A stretch of DNA of 64,000 nt from assembly GCA_026545765.1 (NCBI GenBank), contig CM048841.1, positions 100,893,352 to 100,957,351 on the forward strand, written 5' to 3'. The notes under the pieces are model-generated. The model was not told the DNA's origin. It worked only from the letters and a program-made list of their open reading frames with translations, and searched no databases. Position numbers and translations under genes: made by a program. Of this stretch, positions 13,164-25,047 are shown piece after piece (positions within the stretch are counted from its first letter, which is position 1; each line of letters opens with the position of its first letter). The stretch comes from Plantago major (Eukaryota > Streptophyta > Magnoliopsida > Lamiales > Plantaginaceae).

Positions 13164-15806
13164 TTAAATCCACCGACCTTTTGAATCTAGAATTCGAACA
13201 ATAAGATCCTGATTTCCAAATCCCCTTTGTTCTTCTCGTATCGTCGTTGCCCATTTCTCGACTGTATCACAGCAGCCGAGCAGTCTAATTAATCGAAGAG
13301 ATGGTATTTCTCCAATTTCAGGGGAAATCTCCTCCATCTTTTTTAAACCATAGAGAGAAATGTGCTCAAGGGATGGGAAATGACTACTATCTGCTGTCCA
13401 TTCTACCAAATGAAGATCACATTGAATATCCAAATATTTGAGTTTTAGGAATTGGTCGTCAACACAGTTCCACACCTTCCCTCCCCCGCAATTATCCAAT
13501 CTCAACTTTTCAAGATGGGGCAGTGATCCAATCTTTCTCCCCATTTCTTCCCAACTGAATTTGCAATTCCACAATTCCAACTTCTTGAGTAATAGAGAGA
13601 ATCCCATATTCTGGAAATATTTCAAATTCAAACTTTCATCAATGAGGAATCCGAATCCGCAGTCCAGTGATTCGAGTTTATCTAGACGACTAAGATTATC
13701 AAGACAATAAGCAGACGACAAGACTACTTTTTCATCTCGATAATATATTCTCAACTTCTTTATGTTGGGAAGCATCCTAAGGACCTCTTCGGTGCAACAA
13801 AAATTCATTATCACTCCAAGTGATTGGAGATCTCTTAGCACACTACTGTTAGGTAATTGCACATCCATTTTTCCATAGCTTAATCCACGGAGAGACACTC
13901 GACCAATCATTAGATGACGAAGTTGTGGCATATCCCATATTTCGAATGTTGCTGCGTCGCCTTGGTCATATTGACGGCAAATTATTGTTTGTATATTCCA
14001 ACTTCGGTGTGTAGATGTTAAAAAATTACAGATGTTTGTTATGGGAGTACTCGGAAAAAGAAGGCATCGTAAGTTACATCCAACAGATTCAATTTTCTCA
14101 TAACGGAATGTGCTCCCACTCAATACTCTGAGCAGTTTGACATCAGATGGTGGCTCACAAGTACACACGATTGAGCGTATGGAGGGCCAGGACTGGGTTG
14201 CATCAAAGGTTGGAGCAGCTCGACTCTTTTGCTCCTCATTGTAGACTGCCAGCCGACGGTAACTAGCAAAGCCTTGTGAAAGATCAAGGTTTGGCTTCCC
14301 ATATACATAAAGAAACCTCTCTTTATTAGCCTCTTTCAAGCAGAAATCTCTCACCAAATCATGAACTTTAATCCATTTCACATTACCTGTACTTCCAAGC
14401 TCATCGACAAGTATGAGATTTCTATCAATGAGATCTTTCAAGTAATAAGAGGCCACCTCTTCCAAGCTTTTGCCTTCTTTTGGTTTTAGAAATCCTTCAG
14501 CTACCCATAATTTCTTAAGATGTGATACTTTAATCTTATCATCCTCCGGGAATACTCCAAGATAAAGCAAACATGGTTTCAAATGAACATGCAAGTGACT
14601 GTAACTCAACCGCAACATCTTCAAACAATGCTCATTGCCTTCTGAATTTACATTTGCACTTACGTCCTCTTTAATGCACTCCCAGTACTCTCGGTTAAGA
14701 GATTTTTTGAGGAGTCCACTGATCACAACAATCGACAGCGGTAGACCTTTGCACTTTCTTGCAATCATATTTCCAACTTCCTCCAGATCATGAGGACAAC
14801 TTTCTTGGACGAATACCTTCCTCTGAAGTAGACTCCAACTGTCATCCTCATTTAAGAGATTCATCTTATAGATCTGACAAGAGCCAATATCAGTTGCCAA
14901 ATTCAATAATCTTGTAGTTACTATAATTCGGCTTCTGTTGTTATTCTCAGGATGGAATAGTTGTATTCCATTCCATGCATCAAGACTCCAAATATCATCA
15001 ATTACAATAAAGTATCTCCGTCCGATCAAATGCTGGTGTAAGATTACACCCAATTCATTTGCAGATGCCTCTTCAAGTTGTTCAATTCCACATTCTTTTA
15101 GCAACTGAATCAACAAATCGTGTACATTAAAAACTTGAGACACTGTGACCCAAGCACATACATCAAAATGTTGCCGACTACGCTGATTATCATAAACCTT
15201 CTTAGCAAGAGTAGACTTTCCGATACCACCCATGCCAGTGAGTGCAATGACTTGGCGATCGGATGCATGTCCAATGAGTTTACCCGTGACCTTATTCAAG
15301 ATGTCATCAAATCCCACCAACAAATCCTTCTCAGTATTGAGTGCTCGTGACGAACCAGATCCGTCAGTTTCTTGTGGTAGTGGATTCTTAAGTACTTCAC
15401 TCTTCTCTTGAATTTCAAGTGCTTCTCCCATCAAAGAATCAAAGTCACCTATGACTTTTTCGACATCTTGAGTGAACTTTTTCGACATCTTTTTCGACAT
15501 CTTGAATTTCATCTTTTCCAGCAAGTTTTTGGATCGAGAAAGAACATGATCAACAACGTAAGACTCAATGACATCTTCAGCAAGATAAGCTGCATCTGAT
15601 ATTCGGCTCTCCAAAACTCGTATTTCATGATGATCATCGCAATCGGAGTAATTGTAATTACTAGCCTCAAGAAACTGTTGGATGAAACTAACCTTTTTAC
15701 TCAAGGATTGAAGCTGGATTTGGTGGTGGGCAGTGAAAGTGTGGTGGAGAGTCTGGATCCGGTCCATGAGATCCGTAAGAGTCATAACAGCTGCGTAAGA
15801 AGCCAT
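13164..15806 (-). CDS. NLR-a1: CC-NB-LRR resistance protein, R1A-like, intact
   Basis: Seen: one uninterrupted frame of 880 residues starting MASYAAVMTL. The N-terminal ~150 residues look like an Rx-type coiled coil (EDVIESYVVDHVL motif). NB-ARC follows: P-loop GMGGIGKSTL near 190, kinase-2 YFIVIDDIW near 265, RNBS-B RIIVTTR, GLPL CKGLPLSIVV, RNBS-D KPCLLYLGVFPEDD, and a VHD variant of the MHD motif near 480. The leucine-rich repeats run from about 510 to the end. Known of the family: a cytosolic ADP/ATP-switch immune receptor that triggers defence when it detects a pathogen effector. The start matches the conserved start of its copy at 45,209. A 5'-UTR intron is likely (acceptor attgcag near 15,834, donor cag/gtaaat near 15,993). 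It is divergent to NLR-b1, so the two may share regulation. A short KKMSKKMSKK duplication in the linker is absent from copy a2. Confidence 0.93.
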   Translation of the reverse strand: MASYAAVMTLTDLMDRIQTLHHTFTAHHQIQLQSLSKKVSFIQQFLEASNYNYSDCDDHHEIRVLESRISDAAYLAEDVIESYVVDHVLSRSKNLLEKMKFKMSKKMSKKFTQDVEKVIGDFDSLMGEALEIQEKSEVLKNPLPQETDGSGSSRALNTEKDLLVGFDDILNKVTGKLIGHASDRQVIALTGMGGIGKSTLAKKVYDNQRSRQHFDVCAWVTVSQVFNVHDLLIQLLKECGIEQLEEASANELGVILHQHLIGRRYFIVIDDIWSLDAWNGIQLFHPENNNRSRIIVTTRLLNLATDIGSCQIYKMNLLNEDDSWSLLQRKVFVQESCPHDLEEVGNMIARKCKGLPLSIVVISGLLKKSLNREYWECIKEDVSANVNSEGNEHCLKMLRLSYSHLHVHLKPCLLYLGVFPEDDKIKVSHLKKLWVAEGFLKPKEGKSLEEVASYYLKDLIDRNLILVDELGSTGNVKWIKVHDLVRDFCLKEANKERFLYVYGKPNLDLSQGFASYRRLAVYNEEQKSRAAPTFDATQSWPSIRSIVCTCEPPSDVKLLRVLSGSTFRYEKIESVGCNLRCLLFPSTPITNICNFLTSTHRSWNIQTIICRQYDQGDAATFEIWDMPQLRHLMIGRVSLRGLSYGKMDVQLPNSSVLRDLQSLGVIMNFCCTEEVLRMLPNIKKLRIYYRDEKVVLSSAYCLDNLSRLDKLESLDCGFGFLIDESLNLKYFQNMGFSLLLKKLELWNCKFSWEEMGRKIGSLPHLEKLRLDNCGGGKVWNCVDDQFLKLKYLDIQCDLHLVEWTADSSHFPSLEHISLYGLKKMEEISPEIGEIPSLRLIRLLGCCDTVEKWATTIREEQRGFGNQDLIVRILDSKGRWI

Positions 15807-16926
15807 TTTACTGCTAGACTGCTAGTCCCTGCCTGCAATATAATAGTATGACCCATGGATTCTTAAGTTTCAGAATGTAATTTAATGAAAACATTGTATA
15901 TCAATCAATCTATTTAGTTTACAATCATAATTAATAGCAATATATACAAGTAGAAGGAAAGTAAATCGACGACATTGTTGATTATGATTTACCTGTGCTG
16001 TGCTGTGCTGCTACTAGAGATCTAGTAATTCGCAGCAAGAATTGTTGATCTGATGATGATGATGATTCACTCAACTCTGAAAACCAAATGTAAGAAGATA
16101 ATTATTACCAAGAAACTAGTGTAGTGTAGATGATGCACTTTCAAGTCTAGCGTGTGTACTCATGGTTAAATGTTTCTTAGCCACATGATGATGGATTGGT
16201 GGACCTGGCTAGGGAGGGAATATATCTCTCCATCAAGAAAGAAAAGTAACCATAAATGTTTCACTCTAAATAGTACTCATGGTTAGTTAAATGGTTTACA
16301 CTTTGATTTTACAGAAAATTACTCACTCCATTTTCACAAGTACCCCAAACACCAATACAAACTGATTGATCTAAATCTAATCAACTTGACTTCAAATGAG
16401 GAATTAACATAAGACAAAGTAAATTTCTAACATGATATATTGCTATATTGACACGAACTAGTATTAAATTAAATTACACTAAATCAAATTATGCAATCAT
16501 CTTAGTCACATTAACTTTCGGAATAATCACATTTGTATAATTTGGCAATTCGCACATCCGATCCTTGTGTAATTAGGACGTTGCAGTATGCTAATAACGT
16601 GGAAGGAATTAGTCTAGTCCACTTTCTGAGTGTCTCATATTAATCTTCTTATACATTGAAATTTAGTTGTGTTTTTTTTACATTTGTATAGTAATTCAAT
16701 GGACACTTCGTATGGGAAAAGAACAAAAGATTCAAACAATCCGAGTACAAGATCTCCTTTTAATGATATGATATTACAAATGGTAATACTCTTTAAAATC
16801 TAATTCCATTTTATATTTGTTGGATGGAATATAAAGTCCATGAAACAGAGAATAAGTCTTCTCTGATTTTCAGATTGTTAATTGCTTACTCTGATTCTTG
16901 TTATGTAAAAAATATTCATGTATAAT
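15807..16926. promoter_or_regulatory. Shared upstream region of the divergent pair NLR-a1 / NLR-b1 (left part)
   Basis: This stretch separates the 5' ends of NLR-a1 and NLR-b1 and continues at 24,952, so without the inserted Copia the gap would be about 1.2 kb. It includes the a1 5' UTR with its intron. Blocks 15,850-16,500, 16,510-16,660 and 16,830-16,926 are kept at 45,240-45,870, 46,943-47,085 and 49,762-49,850, which argues for a retained promoter. I could not place firm TATA boxes. Confidence 0.6.
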
Positions 16927-17094
16927 TATAAGAAATATATTCCCGTAGGCTTTTCCATTCAATACAACCAAGTATTTATAGTTTACAATACACCATGTAA
17001 TGCTACTTCTAATCTAATTAGGACTATACTAATTCTATTGAGATTCTACCTTCTAGATTCCTAAATACGTTATACTACTATTTACAATCTATCA
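16927..17094 (-). repeat. Outer LTR, 3' copy (element on - strand)
   Basis: About 168 bp. On the - strand it starts TGATAGATTGTAAATAG and ends near ATATTTCTTATA. It is next to the polypurine tract and the RNase H end of the inner coding region, and it matches the LTR at 24,779-24,946 throughout its readable length. Confidence 0.9.
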
Positions 17095-20000
17095 CTCCCC
17101 CGCAGTCGAAGCGGGAGGTTCACAAACACTGAGACTGGACCTAAAATCGTCAAACAAAACCCGTGGCAGTCCCTTTGTGAAAATGTCAGCAATCTGGAAC
17201 CTGGATGGAACATGAAGAACGCGTACAGCACCGCGCGCAACTTGCTCTCGAACAAAGTGAATGTCCATCTCAATATGCTTCGTGCGCTGATGTTGCACCG
17301 GATTGCCTGACAAATAAATAGCACTGATATTGTCACAATATACCAAAGTAGCTTTGGCAATGGGACAATGCAACTCTAGAAGTAGATTACGAATCCAACA
17401 TGATTCAGAGACCACGTTAGAAACACCTCGATACTCAGCTTCAGCACTGGAACGAGACATAGTGGGTTGTCGCTTCGATGACCAGGATATCAAATTATCT
17501 CCAAGGAACACACAATAACCCGAGGTGGAGCGACGTGTGTCGTGACACCCACCCAATCGAGATCCGTATAAGACCGAGAACCGAGAAGGATGAAGGATAA
17601 AGGTGTAAACCGAGTGAAGAGTCCCTCAGATAGCGAAGTATGCGTTTGAGTGCATTCATATGAATATCTCATGGATCATGCATGTGAAGGCAAACTTGTC
17701 ATAAAGATAGGAAATATCCGGCCGTGAAAGTAAGGCATCAAGCGCACCAAGCTCTGAAGAGAGTGGGATTCGAATCGACTCCATCTGAACTACCCAGTTT
17801 CGGACTTGTATCCACAGGCGTAGAGGTTGGCTTGCAGGAAACCATGCCCGCCCGGTCGATGATATCTGCAGCATACTTGTGTTGAGACAAAAACATCCCC
17901 TGCTTATGGCGAGTAACCGCAATCCCGAGAAAGTAGTTCAGAGGGCTAAGATCCTTCATTGCAAATTCGGAGGCAAGTAGGGACATGATCGAACATCTAA
18001 GGTTGTCCGAAGACGCTGTGAGAATAATATCATCAACATAGAGTAAAATATAGGCGATATCGATTACGCGTTTGTAGATGAACAAAGAGTTATCCAACGA
18101 CTATTGACAAAGCCAATGGATGATACATAATCAGCAAACCGTTTATACCAAGCGGTGCTTGTTTGAGTCCATAAAGAGATTTGCGGAGAAGACACACATA
18201 GTCCGGTCGTGTGCGATCCCTAAAACCGATGGGTTGATGCATATATACCGTTTCTTTAAGCTCACCATGTAGAAAAGCATTCTTAACATCGAGCTGATGA
18301 ATCAGCCAGTTCTTGGAGAGGGAGATCGAGAACTGCATTTAATAGTTGCGGGTTTGACCACTGGACTAAAAGTCTCACCGCAATCAATGCCAACCTGTTG
18401 TGTTTTCCTGTCACCTACAAGTCGAGCTTTATGTCTCTCAAACACACCATTAGCTTTCACCTTTTGAGCAAAAATCCACATAGAGCGAATAACATTAACA
18501 TTAGGTGGACGGGGAACCAACTCCCACGTCTTATTTTTAATAAGAGCATCAAATTCATCTTCCATGGCCAATTTCCAATTCGGGTCACGAAGAGCCGAAA
18601 TAGGATTACGAGGAAGAGGAGATTTGTGAACAGTGTGAAGGTTGACATAGTCTGGACCATAGTATTTTGGGTTGGGAATACGCATCCGCCCAGGATTAGG
18701 AGGTTGGGGGAAGGAGCGGGCCTGGGGATGGAAACCGCATCCTGGGTTGGGGAATTTGGGCCGGTCTCGTGAGGAGATGGGCAGCAAGGAGAAACTTCTT
18801 TGGGCAGCAATGACGGATGTGGAGAGCTGAAGCCACTGTTGGCAAGAAGCTTACTGTGCCCATCGGAGGATGGGATAATTTGGTTCGGGAAGAGATGTTG
18901 CAAGTAAGGGAATGGGGTGCTATCATCCGAACAATCATACGAAGGAGCATGAGACTTAGGTTGAGAAGCAAAAGGAAAATTAGTTTCATCAAACACAACA
19001 TGACGAGAAATAATAACTTTGTGAGTGGATAAGTCATAGCATTTATAATCCCGATGATTAGTAGGATAACCCAAAAACACACACGGTGAAGAACGAGCTT
19101 GTAATTTGTGTATGGTAGTGGATGGGAAAAGAGGATAGCATAAACACCCAAAAACCCGAAGATGAGAATATGTTGGTTTGCGATGGTATAACATTTGTAC
19201 CGGAGACATGTTGGCTAGGGGTTTGCTTGGTAGGATATTTAGGAGATATGTGGCCATTTGCAACGCATGTTGCCAAAAATATGAGGGCAAGGATGCATGT
19301 GTGAGTAGAGTGCGAATGACATTTTTTATGGAATGAATTTTGCGCTCAGCTTTTCCATTCTGTGATGATGTGTAAGGACAGGATAAACGGAAAGTCATGC
19401 CATGTGTTGCACAAAAATCCCTAAAACGACCATTGTCATATTCGTTCCCATTATCACATTGAAACGTTTTAATGGGTAAATTGAACTGGGTAAGGATGTG
19501 GGATTGGAGGATAACAAATTTGTCATACACGTCAGATTTCTTAGCAAGAGGAAACGTCCATAAATAATTAGTGAAATCATCTAAGAATAGCACATAATAC
19601 CGATGACCGGCAGAACTCAACACAGGAGATGTCCATAAATCACTATGAATAATATCAAAAGGAAGTAAGGTCTTAGATAAAGATGTCTCAAACGGTAACT
19701 TAATGTGTTTACCAAGAATGCAAGAGCGACAAGTGCTCGAAAGAGAAGACTTAGTACAATCTATGTCATTCGCAAGTCTAAGATATGACATAAGAGGCTG
19801 TCCAGGATGTCCCAATCTATCATGCCAAAAAGAGGAAGACAAGGTTGCAAAGGCCAACGGTGAGGTAGAAGGATGTGTGATGGTGGTGAATGGATAAAGA
19901 TCTCCCAGGCTATCACATCTCATGATTGCTATCCCCGTCTGTAAATCCTTAACAGAAAACCCAAAGGGATCAAATTCCACGGATACAGAATTATCAGAAG

Positions 20001-21365
20001 TAAATTTACGCACAAAAATAAGATTTTTAACGAGCTTAGGTGCATGCAATACATTCTGTAAGGATAAGGGAGGTTTTGTCTTTGTCAAGTTCACATTACC
20101 ACTACCCCGAATTGGAATTGACTGGCCATTGCCTACAATTATATTTGATTGAGTGCTCGTATTAAAATAAGACGAGAGAGTACCTGGAGAAGAAGTCATA
20201 TGCGATGTTGCACCCGTGTCCATGTACCAGTTAGGATCCGGTGGAGTTAACGACATAGCGTGCATGGCTGCTTCAATATTGGTAGGAGCCGCAGTAGCCA
20301 TGTAGGCGGTTGATGCGGGTCTGGGCTGCCGGACAGGAGCCGCAGCCGGAGGAGATGGCCACGGTGCCGAAGGATATGGGCAGGGCGGTGGGTACATATA
20401 GCCGGGTGGATGGGCCTGCGGGACCCACTGCCATTGGCCATATGGGCCAGGAGGATAGGCAAGGGTGCTGGAATATGGAGCATGTCTGGTGAAATTTGGA
20501 TTACGGCTTGGCCGGGTTGGCCCCTGCCAGTGCCGCGCTTGTTTTGTCCTGTGCCACGTCGTGTCTTCTTTCCTGTATTGGTGGGGTTACGTGCACGTGG
20601 AGGATTGGTAAACTCCGGTTGCACAATATCCGCAGAATTAACCATAGCCGAGCCAGATGTATGTGCGTTCATAGACGCAAGTTCGCGTTCTTCAAGACAA
20701 AGCGAAGATCTCGCTTCGGAGAACGACGGTAATGGTTTGGCATGGCGAATTTGAGTTCCAACTCCTTTGTATGCTTCCGAGAGGCCGGAGACGAGCTGGA
20801 GAACAAGACGACTAGTAGAAACTTCAGCACCAACGTTTTTTAATTGATCGGCCAGATTTTTGAGGCGTTGACAATAAGCCGCCGCAGTAGAAAAATCTTC
20901 CATACGTGTGCCTGTAAATTCTTGCTCCAGAAACACCGCACGAGACATTTGGTGATCCTGAAAGATGTCACGAAGTCGATCCCATGCTTCGCATGCTGTG
21001 GCTTCCGGTTCAATAATAGTGTTCAACAGATCGTTAGAGATTGTCGAATAAATCCACTGGAGAACCATAGCATTTAGCGTAAGCCATAAATCTTTGTCTT
21101 TAGCAGTAGTAGGAGGAGGTGGTGGGTCCTGACCTTTAGGTGGGTCAAGAATATGATGAAGAACCTTGTGGGAGCGAGCATGGATTTTAAACAAATTTCG
21201 ATGTCCGTATTAGAATTTTCCAACTCAAGAATGATGGAAACTTCCGGATGTTGGTGACAGCAAGGGCCGGATGAAAGCCAGAACGAGAATGCGTTGAAGA
21301 GGACGAAGCCTGCTGCGCATTCGAAGATTGTGGCGAATCCGGGGATGATTGGCCTGCCATGGTGG
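17095..21365 (-). mobile_element. Copia region A: gag, protease, integrase, RT, RNase H (fossil)
   Basis: On the - strand from right to left: a gag-like part (about 20,247-21,360), protease with an NWYMDTGATSHM active-site region, GAG-pre-integrase and integrase (about 18,457-20,397), and reverse transcriptase with RNase H (about 17,095-18,340; YILLYVDDIIL and SSAEAEYRG segments). The domain order protease-integrase-RT-RNase H is diagnostic of Ty1/Copia. It is a fossil with a few breaks, mainly in the RT/RNase H part. Confidence 0.88.
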
Positions 21366-21443
21366 TGCAGCTACGAGCAAGATCACAACAAGATCAAAGG
21401 TTGATCAATTGATGGAGATGCGAGCGTGCAAAAGGGGCTTGAC

Positions 21444-21651
21444 TGTAAGATAATAATCTTGTGTATTGATTCAATAATGAGTACATGTATTTATACAATG
21501 TGATTGTTTGATAGCCAAGTATTCTAATCTAATTAGGAAAGCCAAGTATTCTAATCTAATTAGGAAAGCCAAGTATTCTAATCTAATTAGGAATCTACTT
21601 TAACTCTAATCTAACTATGATTATAATTCTAGATATATACATATTCTAACA
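21444..21651 (-). repeat. Internal LTR of a second Copia family
   Basis: About 208 bp. On the - strand it starts TGTTAGAATATG and ends CTTACA. It follows the polypurine tract of Copia region B and differs from the outer LTR. It contains three tandem copies of a 27 bp unit (gccaagtattctaatctaat plus 7 bases) at about 21,514-21,591. No second copy of this LTR is present in the window. Confidence 0.75.
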
Positions 21652-24600
21652 CGCCCCCGCAGTCGAAACGGGAGGCTGGCGAATGTTTAGACTGTCACGA
21701 AAATCATCAAAGAGAATCTTCGGAAGGCCCTTAGTGAAAATGTCAGCAATCTGATAACGAGTGGGTACATGTAAGACTCGAACTTCACCCCTTGCAACCT
21801 TTTCGCGGACGAAGTGTATATCCATCTATATGTGCTTCGTGCGTTGATGCTGGACTGGATTACCGGACAAGTAAATGTGAGATACTGAAGAGCACCAGCA
21901 AGCTGACGATAGGCAGTGGGATCCGCAAAAGGAGCAGAAGTCGAGGCTCCCAATTTCGGTTTGGTATCGACCGGCGTTTGGGAAGGAGAGCAGGATGACA
22001 TGTTGGCGCGTTCGATAATCTCCTCTGCATATCGTCTCTGTGTGAGAAATAAACCGTCTTTGTTCCTAGTCACTGCGATGCCCAAGAAGTAGCTGAGATG
22101 ACCAAGATCTTTCATAGCAAATTTGGCACTTAAGAAGGCCATAATGGATTTGCGAAGAGTGTCGGTAGATGCAGTGAGAATAATATCATCAACATAGAGA
22201 AGAATATAAGCAATGTCAGAACCACTGCGGTAGATAAACAGAGAGTGATCAACTGTGTTGTGAGAGAAACCAACTGTCGCAAGATGGTCAGCAAATCGCT
22301 GATACCAGGCCCTCGGTGCCTGTTTCAATCCGTAGAGGGATTTCTTCAGTAAACAAACATGGCCAGGATGTTGAGAGTCTCTGAACCCCAATGGTTGATG
22401 CATGTATACGGTTTCAGTAAGGTTACCGTGAAGAAATGCATTCTTGACATCAAGTTGGTGAATTGGCCAGGAACGAGAGACTGCAATACTGAGCACAGTG
22501 CGAATAGTAGCCGGTTTGACAACAGGACTGAATGTTTCATCACAATCAACACCTTTTTGCTGAGATCGGCCATCACCTACAAGACGAGCCTTATGTCGCT
22601 CAAAAGAACCGTCAGATTTCTTTTTGTGACGAAAAATCCACATAGATCGAATAATATTTGCATTGGATGGCTTAGGAACTAACTCCCAAGTCTTATTATC
22701 AATAAGAGCATTATATTCATCGAGCATGGCGGATTTCCAATTGGGGTCGGCTAAAGCATGTACTGGATTTCGAGGAAGAGGAGAGATGGCAACGGATGTA
22801 GCAAGATTGACATAATCCGGACCATAGTATTTAGGGTTCCGCGTCTGTGATCGGGTGAGAGGTGCGGTTGAGCAAAACCGGAGGAAAGTGGGCGATTAGC
22901 GGTTGGCCCGGGCGGAACTGGTTGTGAAGCGGTTTGCCCGATTAAGCGTAACTGATCGATATCGGTTGGCCAGTTGAGGCGTAACTGCCTAGAGGTGGGT
23001 CAGATGGGCGGAGATGGAGTTGGGCCGAGTGAGCAAGTGATGAAGAAAAGATGGATCAATATCCGAATCCAAGTACTCATAGGTGGTGGGGTCGGGGGTG
23101 TGGTGCTTGGAGAAAGGAAAACTTCGATTAAACGAAAACCACATGTCTAGAGACAATGATTTTACGACTAGAGATTTCATAGCATTTGTACCCCCGATGA
23201 TCAGACGGATACCCAAGAAAAACACAAGGGACGGAACGAGCTTGGAGTTTGTTTATAGTAGAGGAAGGAAAGAGGGGAAAACAAAGACAACCAAAAACAC
23301 GAAGATGGTCATATCGTGGAAGTCGATGGTATAGATATTGAGTTGGGGAGGAAAACTCAAGTACCTTTGAGGGAAGGATGTTGAGTAGATAAGTTGCTGT
23401 TGCTAGTGCATGATGCCAAAAGGATGGCGGGATCGAGGCATGAGCAAGAAGAGTCCGAACAATATTATTTAGGGAACGAATATGCCTTTCGGCCTTGCCG
23501 TTTTGGGAAGAAGTGTGAGGGCAAGAAAAACGGAAGTGAATACCGTTGGTTTGTGCAAAAGAGTGAAATAGACTATTGTCGAATTCCTTGCCATTGTCGC
23601 ATTGGATGTTTTTAATAGAAGTATTGAAGTGTGTGCGAACAAATGCATGAAACATAACGAAGATAGCAAATACTTGAGATTTCTTAGAGATAGGGAAGGT
23701 CCATAAGAACTTGGAAAAATCGTCAAGAAACAGCACATAATAGCGGTGACCGCTAGAGCTAGCTATAGGGGAAGTCCAGAGATCACTATGCACAATATCA
23801 AAGGGAGAAGTAGTAGTTGAGAATGAATTATGAAACGGCAATTTGATTTGTTTCCCTAAAGAACAAGAGGGACAAAAAGAATGTTTTAGAGCATTACAAC
23901 GAATAAAGTTCTTGCTAGAGAGAGAGCTAAGTATAGCTTCTCCCGGATGCCCTAAACGACTATGCCATAAAGTAGAGGGAAAAACTGAAAAAGCTGTTTG
24001 AATGGGGGTGGCCGGTTTTGTGGAGTGGACTGGATATAGGTCTCCGATGCTATCACACCTCATGATTCGTTTCCCGGTCTGGAAATCCTTAACTGAAAAA
24101 CCAAAGGGGTCAAATTCAATGGAAATAGAGTTATCTGTGGTAAACTTGCGAACAGAGACAAGATTTTTGACAAGGTTAGGAGTATGTAACACGTTTTTCA
24201 GGAGAAGAGGAGGATGGGGAGGAGATAGGGAAGTGTTACCATAACCTTTAATCGGAAGCATATGGCCATTGCCAACAATAACTCGATGATTATAAGTACT
24301 CGAATTGAAATAAGGGGAGAGAGTACCTTTGTCGGGTGTCATGTGAGACGAAGCACCCGTGTCCATGTACCAGTTACCATCCGGAGGAGTGAGTCCCAAG
24401 GTGTGCATAGCTGCCTCGACATCGGTGGGCGAAGCACCGGAGTAGAATGCCTGCTGATTAGGCGGACGAGGGCCAAGGAGACCCTGCTGAGTTGGTGGAC
24501 GAGGTGCGGGCTGCCATGGGGCCGTGGGGAAGGGGCACGGCGGGGCCCATTGCTGCCAGGGCCAGCCGTACAGCTGCCATTGACGATCGACTATGCGTGA
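21652..24600 (-). mobile_element. Copia region B: protease, integrase, RT (fossil, gag mostly missing)
   Basis: On the - strand: the end of gag and protease (NWYMDTGASSHM), GAG-pre-integrase and integrase (about 23,128-24,430), then reverse transcriptase (about 21,687-22,727; AFLHGNLTETVYM, YILLYVDDIIL). It is related to but clearly diverged from region A. Most of gag is absent, and the leader next to the outer LTR (24,600-24,778) belongs to the outer element. It is a fossil with a few breaks. It most simply reads as a second element nested in the first and later trimmed, or as a chimera made during reverse transcription. Confidence 0.8.
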
Positions 24601-24778
24601 GGCAAAGGTCGATGGTGGCGCGTCGATCTTGCGTGAGGCAGATCAACGGAGAAGGAAGGCTGGGGGTCGGCAGAGCAGAAAGCAGCTGTCGGATGGTGGA
24701 GATCGATATAGCAAGGTTGCTATGGTCGATGTCGATCAGAGAGTTAGGCAGCGGAAGAGCAGAATTCTCGTGATACCA

Positions 24779-24946
24779 CATAAGAAATATATTCCCGTAG
24801 GCTTTTCCATTCAATACAACCAAGTATTTATAGTTTACAATACACCATGTAATGCTACTTCTAATCTAATTAGGACTATACTAATTCTATTGAGATTCTA
24901 CCTTCTAGATTCCTAAATACGTTATACTACTATTTACAATCTATCA
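24779..24946 (-). repeat. Outer LTR, 5' copy (element on - strand)
   Basis: About 168 bp and matching 16,927-17,094 by eye. The primer-binding site (TGGTATCACGAG on the - strand, at about 24,767-24,778) adjoins it. The right flank ATAAT repeats the left target site. The LTR ends about 100 bases upstream of the ATG of NLR-b1. Confidence 0.9.
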
Positions 24947-25047
24947 ATAATATCAATAGTTCAATACCACATTGTCAACTGCAGTACACAGAAGTATCAT
25001 TTTTTTGCTTCTGAAATCATTGTACATTGGAGGTTCTTAGATTGGAG

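Larger units (their letters stand above)
16927..24946 (-). mobile_element. Composite Copia LTR retrotransposon (fossil), two pol regions inside one LTR pair
   Basis: The outer boundaries are two ~168 bp LTRs (16,927-17,094 and 24,779-24,946) flanked by the 5 bp target duplication ATAAT (16,922-16,926 and 24,947-24,951). The matching empty site is visible at about 49,845 near NLR-b3. A primer-binding site of the TGGTATCA type lies just inside the right LTR, and a G-rich polypurine tract (tgcgggggag on the - strand) lies just inside the left one. Inside are two Copia coding regions in the same orientation, separated by a different LTR (21,444-21,651). The outer LTRs look identical by eye, so the insertion is recent. 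The inside is broken in several places. Confidence 0.9.

Noticed and set aside
13438-15851. Several + strand open frames over NLR-a1
   Set aside because: Antisense shadows of the NLR coding frame. The same pattern is seen over NLR-a2.
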